A stretch of 64,000 nt of DNA from contig OZ038384.1 in NCBI GenBank assembly GCA_964036045.1, forward strand, positions 21,257,000 to 21,320,999. The letters run 5' to 3'. Each line of letters begins with the position of its first letter. Within the stretch, counting starts at the first letter, position 1. Positions 40,118 to 51,283 of the stretch are shown here, one piece after another. The notes beneath the pieces are model-generated. The model was not told the DNA's origin. It saw nothing but the letters and a program-made list of their open reading frames with translations, and searched no databases. The DNA is from Eutreptiella sp. 'Long Island Sound 2002'. Lineage: Eukaryota; Euglenozoa; Euglenophyceae; Eutreptiales; Eutreptiaceae. A program made the translations under genes and the position numbers.

Positions 40118-41070
40118 GCCACCTTCCTGTCGGCGGTGTGTGCCGAGAATGGAGAACTAATCGAGCGCAATGAGGCTTTCGTGAGGCAGATCACAGACCA
40201 TGAGGCTCAGCTACAAGAGGCAGTAACAAGCTGGTTGGAGCGAATCATCGCGGCCAAGCTGCCCACATACCTCCGCAAAAGCCGTGGTCCTCTTCCTGCA
40301 AGATACGCCGCGACAGGGGTGTTCTTTTCGAAACAGGAGTTGGACATGTTACAAACATGTTCCTGCATTCCAGGTGCCTCAAAGTTGAAGTGCTGTCAAC
40401 ACTCCGTTTCCTGGTGGCTAATTTTGCGCATGTCGACGCTGCAGCTCCCCACATGAAGTTCCCTTACCCTTGCTGTGCACGTCGCTCGCGCCGTGTCCTG
40501 CGGGCGTCGCTGTTGCCAATAGTTTGGTGCGAGCAAGTGTATTCAAACTGCAGATTGTCAAATGTTTGCATTCGCCAACATTTCTCCTCATTACTGCTCA
40601 TTCGCCGAAGGCATGCCAAGGCAGTTGGCCAAATGTTGTTCGGTTCACCTTTTTGCGCACTTTGTTCCTGTTCTGACCTACACGCCTCGCCGTGAGACCT
40701 GTGCAGCCTACTGTCTCACTACCCTCAGGCTTCGCAGTGACCCACAGAGGCCCACATTACAAGTTCCTCCTCAGCCACACTAGTCTTGGGCCGTTGGGAT
40801 TTACTGCGAGGCTGCTCCTAAAGCTCGCGAAGCGCAAAAAAGGGAAAAAGGTGCGCACCGTCCAGCGCTTGCAATTCCTCTTCAACCGCCGTACCCTCAC
40901 CATCCGCGTCTGCGGGTACTGGCGCGACCAATTTGGTCGCGATATCAGCCTTTTTGCTGTGGGCCGAAAGGCATGTACTAACCGCCAGCCTCTTGCTGCG
41001 CGTACACAACAATTGCGCAACGAGAAGAAAAACATTGCTGTTTCTGTAGCCGTGATGCTTTGAAATCGGC
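40118..41070 (+). pseudogene. Exon-like coding remains, unidentified
   Basis: Directly after CACACAG, a splice-acceptor-like end, a frame reads ATFLSAVCAENGELIERN and on through a helical, charged stretch to about 40375 (SKQELDMLQTCSCIPG). The sense then shifts to the frame containing CLKVEVLSTLRFLVANFAHVD (to about 40560), and a third frame (about 40692-41063) has basic sequence with RKKGKKVRTVQRLQF. The pieces look like one gene broken by introns or frameshifts. Family not recognised. Confidence 0.35.
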
Positions 41071-42059
41071 TCCTCATGTTGATTTAACATAGGCTGCAGG
41101 ATGCCCTGATGTTCTTCAACACCAGCCTGCCACCACCCTATCCGTTGTGTTGCTCCTATCAAGAAAGTCTAGACACGTTCCGCTCCAATTTTCAGTACCT
41201 GCTACAAGTGCGTGGGTGGACATCACCGGATCTTTGTCATGTGCAGTTGGATTTTCTGTCCCTTCTGCTAGTACCTTCTGCTAGTCACCGGTTTTGAGCG
41301 ACTGGACCACGTGTGTCAAACTTTAAGTGCATTTTGTATTTTCAAAAGTGGCACGATTTAAAATTACATGTCGCTAGCGGAGGTTCAGAACTAAGGAAGG
41401 TGAGGTGTGACTTTTGAAGACATAGTTGTCCGACTAGAATTGCTTTAGGCTATAGATGCACTCCACCTCCTGCACCAGCCCACAGTGATTGCAAAGATTG
41501 CAACCCATCTGAGCTTCACATTGCTGCAGTACGGCAAAGTGTCGACATTCCTTTGGATGAGGTATTCATAACCTTTGTATGCCGGTAAGGTCACCACAAG
41601 TGGGATGCGCCAGCATCCTGGCATTGTGATGGCCGGCGTGTTCCCCTTTCAAGCTGGTGCAAGGGAATTGCACTCGGGACATTCGAGGCCGGTTGTTGTG
41701 TTTGTCCCTCACATGAGTGCTAACTTGGCGTGTTTGTTCAGCATGGTAGGACTACACGTCTTCACCTCGCAGCGCGTGTGTTAAAAATGTATTGCGAAGC
41801 CGGACTCCTGCTGCTGCACGTACGCACTGCTAATACCTGCGTGCTTCAACCCCCATTTTGTCTCCTGAACATCCACACCGAATTGCCCTTAAAATTGGCA
41901 CAAATCTCACCATCCGGTTGATTCGCATTGTTGGCGAAGAGGCTTGCTCTTCCGGTGTACAGACGGAGGACAATATCTAGGAAGGTCTCAGGCAGCCTAT
42001 TCTATATAGCATAGTAGTGTTGCAGGATGAGGTAACCACGCTGCACGTGTTAGGGAGGC
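41071..42059. other. No gene recognised
   Basis: Mixed-composition DNA with short frames only. It may be further decayed remains of the flanking coding pieces. Confidence 0.3.
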
Positions 42060-42780
42060 ACGTGGAGGCGAGATTTCGCTCAACCGCTGTTTAGTGACCT
42101 TGCGTACACCGTTGCACTCACGAAGGCACTGCAGGCGTTTTGCATACTCACTCCATTCCTGAATGAATTCTTTTTGAAAGAATTTGACCCGGAGGAGCTC
42201 ATAGCAGTAGGGACAGAATTTGCCCATAATTTTCGCAAAGCGCACCACACCACAAATCAAAATTTTCCGCACTGGCATCAAATCAACGCTCGGTTGAAAC
42301 AATCTGCCACATACCTTTTCACATTCTGCGGTCGCATGCCAAGGCGTTGAAACACGGAGACACATCCTAAACGTATTATTACACCACTCTAGTTACAACC
42401 CCGAGAAGTATCTATTGAAACTGGCTAAACAACATGAGTTAAGGTTCGCAGAGCATCATGGCGTTGTGGTGCTTCTTAGTAGTGCTCGGGCGTATCAAAA
42501 GATGTTGCTGACGAGATTGATTGGTGGGAATTCAAAAGACGGAACCAGGAAGAGAGCCTATTCGTAACACCGGAAAGATTTTGGGACCTGAGTGCAGTGG
42601 CAGTGAAACTGCATTAGATTTCTGACGTATTAGATTTCGGACCATGTCTCTGCAAGTTGATAAAGCGTTGTGCCTGTGTATATTCCCATGGCTTTTGTAG
42701 TAGAATTGTGACCGATACAGTTCGTCAGTTGCGTGCAGCGCCAATAGAACTGCAAGAGATTTCTGAGTGGGTAGAAGTCT
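42060..42780 (+). pseudogene. Frameshifted coding remains, possibly of a transposase
   Basis: Three protein-like segments follow one another in different plus frames: about 42067-42345 (FNEFFLKEFDPEELIAVG-like text, ending CGRMPRR), about 42392-42555 (NPEKYLLKLAKQHELRFAEH, ARAYQKMLLTRLIGG) and about 42520-42610 (WWEFKRRNQEESLFVTPERF, then WDLSAVAVKL). Further sense-like text continues to about 42780. Stops and frame changes show decay. A hAT-like transposase is only a guess from the WDLSAVAVKL-type end. Confidence 0.3.
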
Positions 42781-43742
42781 GACCACCTTTGTTGTGCAGC
42801 TCAACAGTTGTGCCTGCCAACGTCATCACAGATTGCTGTTGCCCAGCTCCCCAAAGTTTGCTAGCCAGCTGCAGTACATTTTGAAGACCTGTGTGTTTGA
42901 CGTATGCGCAATTTCTCGCCTTTGTGATAGCTCCAAAACGTTTGCAGCCCATATGAGCACTGAATTTTGCTGCCATATTGCACGCAGTTGGCTGGCCATA
43001 TGACCTGTCCGCCTAATGACAGCATTGCTTGTGCCGCGAGACAACCAGTCAAAAGGGACAAGCGCCATTTCAGGCGCTATGGCACAAGCTTTCAGCAACC
43101 AGGCACAGGCATAGCAGGCGTGTTGTCTCTGCATTGAACCTTTGCTCCGATGGTGCGGTCTTTGGTTACTAGAAGATGAGGGAGGGACGTCTTGGTGCCA
43201 CCTGTCTCCCGTCCTCCCCCAAAAACCACCTGGCACCCCTTGAATAAAAAAAAATGAGCAGCATTTTTTTTAGTCGCAGTCATCAACCTCAAAATGAAAA
43301 AAATTAGGCTGCCGTTTTCACATTCAATTTGAAGGTGAATAATGGCAACCACTCAAAGAACATCACAAATCAACAGCACCCACCCAAAGGCTACCGAAAC
43401 CCAGCAGCCACCGCCCAGAGGCCACCAAGACTCAACATCAACCATCTACAAAATACCAGGTATCAAGAGCAAACATCCAAAGCTCACAACATCGGCAGCA
43501 ATATGCCAAGGCCCAAACGTGTTTCCCCTGCCGAGGCCTTTCATGGAGCAGTTGTCAAGAAAGAGTGTGCACCTTCCCCCTTCACAAACCCCGCTCTAAC
43601 CCCTCCCCCCTTCCTCAGGTCCAATATGTCCCAGAAGGTTCCTAGGTGGGCCCGCCGTACAGCCCCCTCGAAACTTCACCCCCCCACCTATCTCTTCCAT
43701 TAATTGCAATGGGTTTTGGAACCAAGTGGCGCACTGGTGCAC
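42781..43742. other. No gene recognised
   Basis: Degraded sequence followed by a Thr/Pro-rich low-complexity stretch (43340-43700). No convincing frame. Confidence 0.3.
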
Positions 43743-43749
43743 TAGAGTT

Positions 43750-44690
43750 TGGAACCGGTTTTACCAATTAATCGGAAAAACCGGTTGTTGGCAATAATCG
43801 GTTGTTATTTTCAAAACAATTGCCTCGACCGGTTGTTTTGAAAACTCCTTTAAACCAATTGATCGAAAAGGCTCCAGAATTTTTCGGGGTTTTTTCAGCA
43901 GTACATTTTGTCCTTTTTTTGCACTAAACAGAGGCTGTGGTAGCAATAGACGATGGTCGATTGTGAATTACAACTTCCAACGTATTTTTCATCTCTGTGC
44001 TCCGACTTGTATGGGCTCTCTTCTACCGATGGCAACTATTTGGTTAGTACAGGGCAATTAATCTGAAAAACCAGTTTTTTTGAAAACTATTAATCTACAA
44101 AACCGGTGATGATTGTAAAAAGAATAGTTTAAAACCGGTTATTTTCCAACCTACCAGGATCCAAACCTTATTTTGGACGAGGCAAGTATCCTGGAGGATA
44201 GTGCAACACCCAAAATACACCGGTGAAAGGGGGCACAGGGACAATTAGACCTGGGTGACCTAGGGTTCCGAACCGGTTTTCCCAATTAATCGCAAAAACC
44301 GGTGATGGGCAATAATCGCAGGTTATTTTCAAAACACTTGCCACAACCGGTTATTTTGAAAACTGATTTAAACCAATTCATCGGAATGGTTCCAAAATTT
44401 TGGGTTTCGTTTCAGCAATACATTTTGTTCATTTTTTGCACTAAACAGAGTCATTGGTAGCAACAGACCATGATCCATGGTAAATTACAACTTCTAACGT
44501 AGGTTTCATCTACTGTGCTCCGACTGGTATGGGCTCTCCTCTGCTGATCGGAAACGTTTGGTTAGTACAGGGCAATTAATCTGAAAAACCGGTTATTTTA
44601 AAAACTATCAATCCGCAAAACCGGTTGTTTTTGTAAAATCAATCATCTACAACCGGTTACCTTCAAACCTACCAGGTTCCAGACCTTAGG
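43750..44690. repeat. Pair of about 420-bp CCGGTT-rich repeats, MITE-like
   Basis: Two diverged direct copies (about 43750-44163 and 44267-44690, 516 bp apart) share GGTTTTACCAATTAATCG-like starts, ACATTTTGTYC and TTTTTTGCACTAAACAGAG in the middle and CTACCAGGWTCCARACCTTA ends. Each has many AACCGGTTNTTTT units in both orientations. The outer ends CTAGGGTTCCGAACCGG and the complement of the right end CTAAGGTCTGGAACCTGG are imperfect terminal inverted repeats. A related copy lies in opposite orientation inside A and A'. Confidence 0.5.
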
Positions 44691-44699
44691 GTGACCTGA

Positions 44700-46610
44700 A
44701 AGAGTGCTGGCCGGGCTAGAACAGGCCAAGTGGGTTGCGCGTAGGTGTGGACCCCACCTTCTATAGGTGTGAAATTTCAGCCCACGGTGCGACCAATGAT
44801 TTTTGGCAATTTGCGTCCACTTCCGAATAATTAGAAAAAGCATGTTCAACCGTTGTGTAAGGGAAAGCCTTTGGCAATGAGACCCTCACGCGGGCTCGGG
44901 AGTTTTGCAAATTTCGCAAATTTTTTTGCACAGTGAAACGCGAGGAGATGCGAACATCTTTTTCGAAAGTTGGTACAGCCCGTGCACTACTTAGATTTAC
45001 GTCAAATGGTTTCCAGGCAGTTGACTTTGGGTCAAACTTTTGGGTGTGCCAGAGTGCTATTTTTGGCGCTTACCTCAGCAAATGAGACTGAGTGGCAAAA
45101 ACTCATGTTTAACAACTTTGTTTTGTTTTTCAATCAAGTTTGTTGCTTTAGAGGTCTATGAGGTAGGTAAAGCAGGTGACAAAGGGTCCTAGCAATGTTT
45201 TTAGTCCTTGTTCCTTGTTTGTTGGGGTGGGGCTAGGGTCTACGCCGCAAACAACATTTGTCGTGCAAGTTAGTTATGTTAGCATTGCTAAATTAGGCTC
45301 AGGGGCCATTTTCTGTTGACACGGAGGGTAATGGTGTGTTACGAGGGTGCTGTTAGGTGTATGATCACGTGGTGCAGTGGCTTTGTGGTCTTCACCTCGA
45401 CTTTAAACTCGTTCAAATGCAGTTCGTCGTCTTTGCTGTTTGTCTTTGCTGGTAGCATGTGAGCAATCTTCCGGCCATGCCACCTGAATGGGGCATGGCA
45501 TTCCCAAGTCGTATTGTTGAACCTTTGCCAAAAGAAATTTCCGCACCACTTTTCTTCTGAAGGGAGCCATTTTTGAGGCAAACATGGTCATTTGAGTGTT
45601 ATAGTGTTTCCCTTCTTTTGAAGTAGTTTTGGACTGCCTTAGTGAATTCATTTTGTACCCTCATCATGGCCACCCGTGCTGTTTTAGGCGCGAGATTGAG
45701 CTTCAAGAGTACTTTTTGTCATGTGTGTACGCCCTTGACGTTGACCAAAAAAGGACGAAATTGCCTTGGAGGCAGTGGAGAGTTGACAGCACACTTTGGT
45801 GACACTTTGGCCCATGTTAGGCGCACCTTTGTGCTCCGATACACTATGTGAAAAACAGCCATCCATACAAACCGCAACCACTTGAAGGTAATGTCTAGCT
45901 GCCATGACACAGCTTTAGGTTTCACACTATGTTGAAGAAAGAAAGCGCTGTCAAACGCATAAGGAATGAACCTAAAAGTCACCCTTAAACCCAAGATATC
46001 CCTCTTCTACATTGGGGGTACTTTGGTGGTGCATTTGTAAACAGTGTTCTCAACCGTCTATTTTTTTTCACCCCTCCAAGAAAAAATAATTTTGTGGCCG
46101 TGTTATGGTTGGTCATAAAAAGGGCTTTCAAACAGCAAAAAAACTTTCCCAAAACCTCAATACTAACACTTGGTTGTGGCTCCTACACTTTATGGCCCTC
46201 CCCGAAATGTCATATCCCAATGGTACTCATTTGTTAAAATGAGCCAACAAACGGGACATGTTTGCTTGTTGGTCCGGTTTCCGAGCCACCCATTGGTGGC
46301 CGACATCTCAGCTGTGTGTTGCCAATGTTTGAAGTGCGGCCAGCACCTCATTTTCTCCAAATTTTTTGATTCAATGGCACAAATCATTATTGCATAATTC
46401 CGACGGCTGCTGAAGAACGCTGCCATGGGCAGGTTGTTGCATCAATTCACTGTGCAGTCGACTTTGCACCGGGGAGGAGTTGGTGAAGCCCAATCGCTGC
46501 ACACCCAGCCGCTTTTTTTGGCGCGCGCCGATCGCACTACAGTAAAGATTCATGTCCAAGGGTCCACTTTAGAAGGAAAAAAACAATTGCTGTGGCCATG
46601 AGTCTAACAA
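44700..46610. other. AT-rich DNA with a possible decayed minus-strand gene
   Basis: Between about 45994 and 45403 the minus strand carries coding-like pieces in more than one frame (FRFIPYAFDSAFFLQHS, LPPRQFRPFLVNVKG, then TMFASKMAPFRRKVVRKF). They read as one decayed protein, not recognised. The rest shows nothing specific. Confidence 0.25.
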
Positions 46611-46616
46611 AATGTG

Positions 46617-46766
46617 AAGGCTGGGATTGACCGTGTGTAAAGAAAATAAACTTTCTTAAGGCTGTGAAAAAGGGTCGGACCAAAGAAATTTTGGAGGCTG
46701 GGATTGTCCCTGTGTGAAGAGATTACAATTCCTTAAGGCAGTGAAACGGGTCGGACCAAAAAAGCC
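46617..46766. repeat. Tandem duplication, unit about 76 bp
   Basis: Two copies of a unit beginning GGCTGGGATTG and ending GGGTCGGACCAAA at about 46617-46685 and 46693-46761. Confidence 0.6.
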
Positions 46767-47073
46767 CAAAAAGCTATGATGAGGTTTGCTTTCCTCAAGC
46801 CTGGAATCTCATTACTTTGGTAGTGATTGGTTCTTTGTATGCAACTTTTTGAACTTTTGTATCGCAACCTTTCGATCAATGGATACAATATGCTTCCTAT
46901 CTTTTTCTGAAATTGCTTTTTAAATTTTCCTGAATTTGTATTGCCCAACCTATTTCAACACACATGAATCCTATGTGTTTTCTACTCCCCTGGAACCTTT
47001 TCAAACAAAATTTTGCACGAAAAAGGATGTCATGTGACTATTGCTCTACCATTTGTTTTTTACTACTCATTTA

Positions 47074-48230
47074 CTGTGTGCCCAACATGTCTGAAAATTT
47101 TTTGTGACACATTTGAAACATTCTTTCCGAAAACATTTGGAATCTTTTGCGCTTAGAGTCTGGTGCAGGTTTAGTGGTTTGATTGCCACCCCCGCCTATG
47201 CGCCCACCATGCATGACACATGGTCTGAAATTCTTTTTTGAAAAATTTTGAAAAGTTCTACATTTTTTTAAAACACTGCGCTTTTCCACATTTGTCTTCT
47301 TGTTTTTGTGCCCTGAAACTTTGAAAATTTTAGGAAATCGTTTTATGCCTATATGTCTACCTCCGCAATGCCTGGCCCTTGTGTATGGGCTCCCACCCCC
47401 TGGAGATCCCTTGTTCAGAGAGAGTCCAAGGTGGTGGGTCGGGCTGCGGAGTGTAGGCCACAGACACAAAATGTGTTGTGTCACTCTCCAAGTCACCACT
47501 TTTGTGCCCTACAGTGTTTTTTCGTTTTGTCTTTTGTTGTTTTTTTATTTTTGTTTCTTTTTTTGGGACACCTACAGTGAAAATGTAAAAATGTAAAAGT
47601 AAATGTAAATCTAATAGTACCTCCGCCTCTACCTCCTTGCACACTTGCACCAATTCCCATGCCCGCTGTGTGCCCAACATGTCTGACAACTTTTTGTTAC
47701 AGATTTCAAACATTCTTTCCGAAAACATCTGCAAACCTTTGGGCTTGGAAGCCGGTGCAGCTTTAGTGGTTTGATCGCCACCCCTGCCTATGCCTCCACC
47801 ATGCATGACACATGGTCTAAAATCCTTTTTTGAAGTTTTCTGAAACATTCTACATTTTTTCAAAACACTGCACTTTTCTACATTTGTCTTCTTGTTTTGT
47901 GCCCTAAAACTTTGAAATTTCTAGGAAATTTTTTTATGCCTATATGTCTACCCCCGCAATGCCTGGCCCTTGTGTATGGGCTCGCACCCCCTGGAGATCC
48001 CTTGTTTAGGGAGAGTCCAGGGTGGTGGGTCAGGCTGCGGAGTGTAGGCCGCAAACACAAAGTGTGTTGTGACACTCTCCATGTCACCTTTTTTGTGCCC
48101 TACAGTATTTTTCTGGTTTCAGCTTTTGTTGTGTTTTTGTTTTTATTTCTTTCTTTGGGACCCCTACAGTAAAAATGTAAAAATGTAAATGTAAATGTAA
48201 ATGCAATAGTACCTCTGCCTCGACACAGGA
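47074..48230. repeat. Tandem repeat, period 592 bp, two copies
   Basis: CTGTGTGCCCAACATGT starts units at 47074 and 47666. The copies share the whole 592-bp unit with scattered changes, including TGCCTATATGTCTACC and short AAATGTAAATGTAAA runs. Part of the unit end (CTTGCACACTTGCACCAATT) recurs at about 48655, hinting at a third, interrupted copy. No coding potential seen. Confidence 0.7.
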
Positions 48231-48587
48231 TGTTATGACGTCCAAAAGTCCCAAAACCTGCAGCATAAAAAAAACACCCTTTTAAGTAGTTAACATGCTG
48301 TAACGTGTGTTTGGGCAATCTATGTGTCGAAAAAACATGCTTTTCCGCATTCAGCACCCCCAAAATAGGGGGGTGGGTCTTTGACTGCTTGTTTGAGGCC
48401 AAAAAGCTCAATTTGTGACCACAAAAGGCCATTATTGCCCCATTTGTTCATGAAAATTGGCAAATTTGGGTGCATACACATGCTTTAAACTTTGTTTTCG
48501 TGGTCTTTGTGCGCCTATGACCTGCTATTTTGCATCTAGCACCTTCAAAATACGGGGGGGGGGGTGCTTCAACTGCTGGTCTGAAAC
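48231..48587. other. No gene recognised
   Basis: AT-rich spacer between the 592-bp repeat and the transposase relic, with a G run near 48553-48564. Confidence 0.4.
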
Positions 48588-49304
48588 TTAAGGAAAACTC
48601 AATTTTTGACCAAAAAAACGGCCAATTTTGGCCGTTTCTTCATGAAAGCTACCCCCTTGCACACTTGCACCAATTCCCATGCCCGTTTTTTGGAATGCAC
48701 GGCCAACATTGAATGTGCCACAGAGCATGTCCCAGGACTCTCCAATGAACTGCGTAATCAACACCCTCTTGTCCGTTGCCTTGACCCTGCCTTCCACAAT
48801 TGCATGAAAAGTGGCAGGCCTCAGCAACCATGCATCATACTTTTGTGCAATGTACCACTTGAAAGTTCGGCCTACTCCAGCATACAGTGCTTGCAACATA
48901 TATGTCATCCCACGCGTCAGAAGGTGCAGCCCCGTCTGGTCCCGGTTGCTCAAAGTCTTCAGAAAAGCTTCATCTTTCAGCACAGTCAGAGAGCCCAAAA
49001 ACAGCAGCTTTGGCTTTCTTTTGAAGAATGCTTGGTCGTCTGTCAGCATGACCGCCCATGCGTTGACGAAGGCGTGCCATCCGCCCAGGGACGCGGCTGC
49101 CAAAACACACGAATGTTTTGGTGGTACGCTGCACACTACAAAGCACAAAGCTTTGTGCCAGTCCTTTGAATATGATAACAACATGCGGTGTTTGTTTTGA
49201 ACGTAGACCAGTTCGAAACAAAGTTCTGGGCTGGGGCACCACCCCATGCTAAGTACATTGGAAGGGGTATAACATGCAAAACAGGAGGTAAGTTCGCGGG
49301 TCAT
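48588..49304 (-). pseudogene. DDE transposase relic, pogo/Tigger-like
   Basis: A 238-codon minus-strand frame. Its middle reads KPKLLFLGSL, RGMTYMLQAL, GVGRTFKWYIAQKYDAWL and ITQFIGESWDMLCGTFNVG, AFQKTG. This follows the C-terminal half of pogo/Tigger-type DDE_1 transposases: the LLLD motif, a P-G-x-T-x-x-LQPLD motif, V-x-x-x-FK...Y..W, then the WD/WE...F.K.G end. Here the catalytic Asp expected after LLF/L is Gly and the LQPLD motif reads LQALY, so it cannot be active. The last 30 codons run into plain repeat sequence. The N-terminal DNA-binding part is missing. Confidence 0.55.
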
Positions 49305-49724
49305 GGGTCATGCTAAACTGATGCTTGTGCGGTTAGCCCTGTCCCTTCTTCATTCGCTTTTTGGGGGGTGCTGAGGATGGTTTGGGCAGAGGCCTTGATC
49401 TGGAATGCGGTGATAGTGGTGTGGGGGAGGGTAGTGCTGGTGGTGGTGGTGCTGTGCGCTGCGGGAATGACTGAGGTCTGGCTGGCTGTGACCTGGAGCT
49501 GGGCTGTGACCTCTTTCTCACCTTCAGTGGTATGGGTGGCGGTGGTGTGTACCCCTGTGGTGCGCGCCGTTTTTCGTGCTCTGGAAGGAAGGATGTGCTG
49601 TAGATGGAATTCGGTGTGGTAAAGTGATTGATTCCTGAGCGAACGGTTGGGAGTGACGGAAGGGGGTGGTCCTGCAGCCACTGGTGACAGGTGTGAACCG
49701 TCGTGGTAATGGCTGGACGTCTGT
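49305..49724. other. Low-complexity spacer, no gene seen
   Basis: GT-rich on the plus strand (GGTGGTGGTGCTG-like text). The minus strand would encode only Thr/Ser-rich text. It ends at the older LTR. Confidence 0.4.
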
Positions 49725-51283
49725 TAAAGAAGGTCCCTACCAGGACCGGCCCCTGCTGTGCCCCTTCCGCCTGTCACCCCTGCTGACTTGCTCCTGATCA
49801 GCGATTGCATTCCTCAAAATCCAGGATCCAAAACCCAAAAATATAGAAAATACAATCCTCCTTCAACCCTGAACAGCAACCAGATCCCACAAATACAGCA
49901 ATAACCCAATCCACAATCCAATCCACACTGCGGGCTTCCGTTCAGCACACCCGTCGTCCCACGGTGGCGGGCATGTACAAGAATTGCACCAAAGAGGAAA
50001 GCCCTGAAAATGGCATATGAACACAAATAAAGCACAGGTGGGGAAAGAGGTAAACATACACAGACTCAGCCATAGACCCCTCATTCCCTGGACTCAAGAC
50101 CTTCCCCTGACTCACCAACATGATGCCCTGAACCTAGTCAAATAAGGTTGCTAAATGCCATGTGTCAAAAGTCGCTACACAAACCCCAAAAATGTGTTCT
50201 CTCCCAAGCCTCTAGATCCTAGCCCAATAGGGGAGGTGGCGTGTCATGGCCTAGAGTGGCACTCAGGACCATGCCCTACCCTGACATAACCTTGGTTGGA
50301 CTTGGAGTCGAATGGGCTTTGAGAACTGCCCCATGAAGATGACCTCACAACATGGCAAAATCAGGCAAATCACACCATTATGCCCAAAAGTCAATTATAT
50401 ACTCAAAAATGCATACGGCAAATATCCAAATGCTCCATGCATGTGTCAAACCGGAAAGTAGTAAACAAGGGTGATATAGACCAAAAGTGGATGCCCAAGA
50501 ATATCCCATCATTGCCCCCGAAACCCCTCCGGTTATGTACATGGCATGCTTCACAGGTCAGCTCATGAATTTGAGACCTAATTTTGTGAGACCTCGTGTG
50601 CCAAGCCAAAGTGACCACGTGATCTGGCATATGGTGAGGTGCATCACCGAAGCATATGCCAACATATAAGCAACATACCATAGTTCACGGATCTCTAGGC
50701 ACTTTACTGTTAGCCGTCCAGTTGAGCACATAGAACACAAAAATGAGCATAAAATGAGGTCAAAAACATGCAAACAATGCCAAATTCAAGATAATTACAA
50801 TAGTATATAACTTCGCTCACCCATGGTATCAACATATGATTCAAAACACAATTGCTTCGGCCCATTTGCAGACTATTCCCCCACTTGGATCCTCACATGA
50901 ACGCAGAGAACACCTTCGAACCTCCTCCCAACACGCACCACGAAAATGGGAAAATTAAGAACGGCGCTTGTGGGTCGCTCTGTAAGCCCTCCCACATGCA
51001 CTATATGAGCGGTGGACTTAGTCTAGCGCTATGGAGTTCACCATTGGGACATGGGCGAAGCCCTTGCCACGTATGACTCCATATATCTTCCCGCAAACGG
51101 AGATATATAACATGGGCGTGAGCATATCGAAGCACATACCATGCATATAACACATACCCTCAAAAAGTGGCTCCCACCATGATATGCCATGCCCCTCCAT
51201 GGACATAACTTCACGTTAAAAATACGTAGGAACCCAAGGGAAGCTGCTATGCAACCCCAACACTCATGCTGTACACTCGAAAG
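49725..51283 (-). repeat. Older LTR of the Gypsy2 family, cut by Gypsy2
   Basis: Begins TAAAGAAGGTCCCTACC and is homologous, with clear divergence, to 51284-52842. It stops after CACTCGAAAG exactly where Gypsy2's own LTR begins, at the point where the Gypsy2 LTR continues CGAAAG then TCGCATTAAAA. The missing remainder is expected beyond the right edge of the window. Confidence 0.8.
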
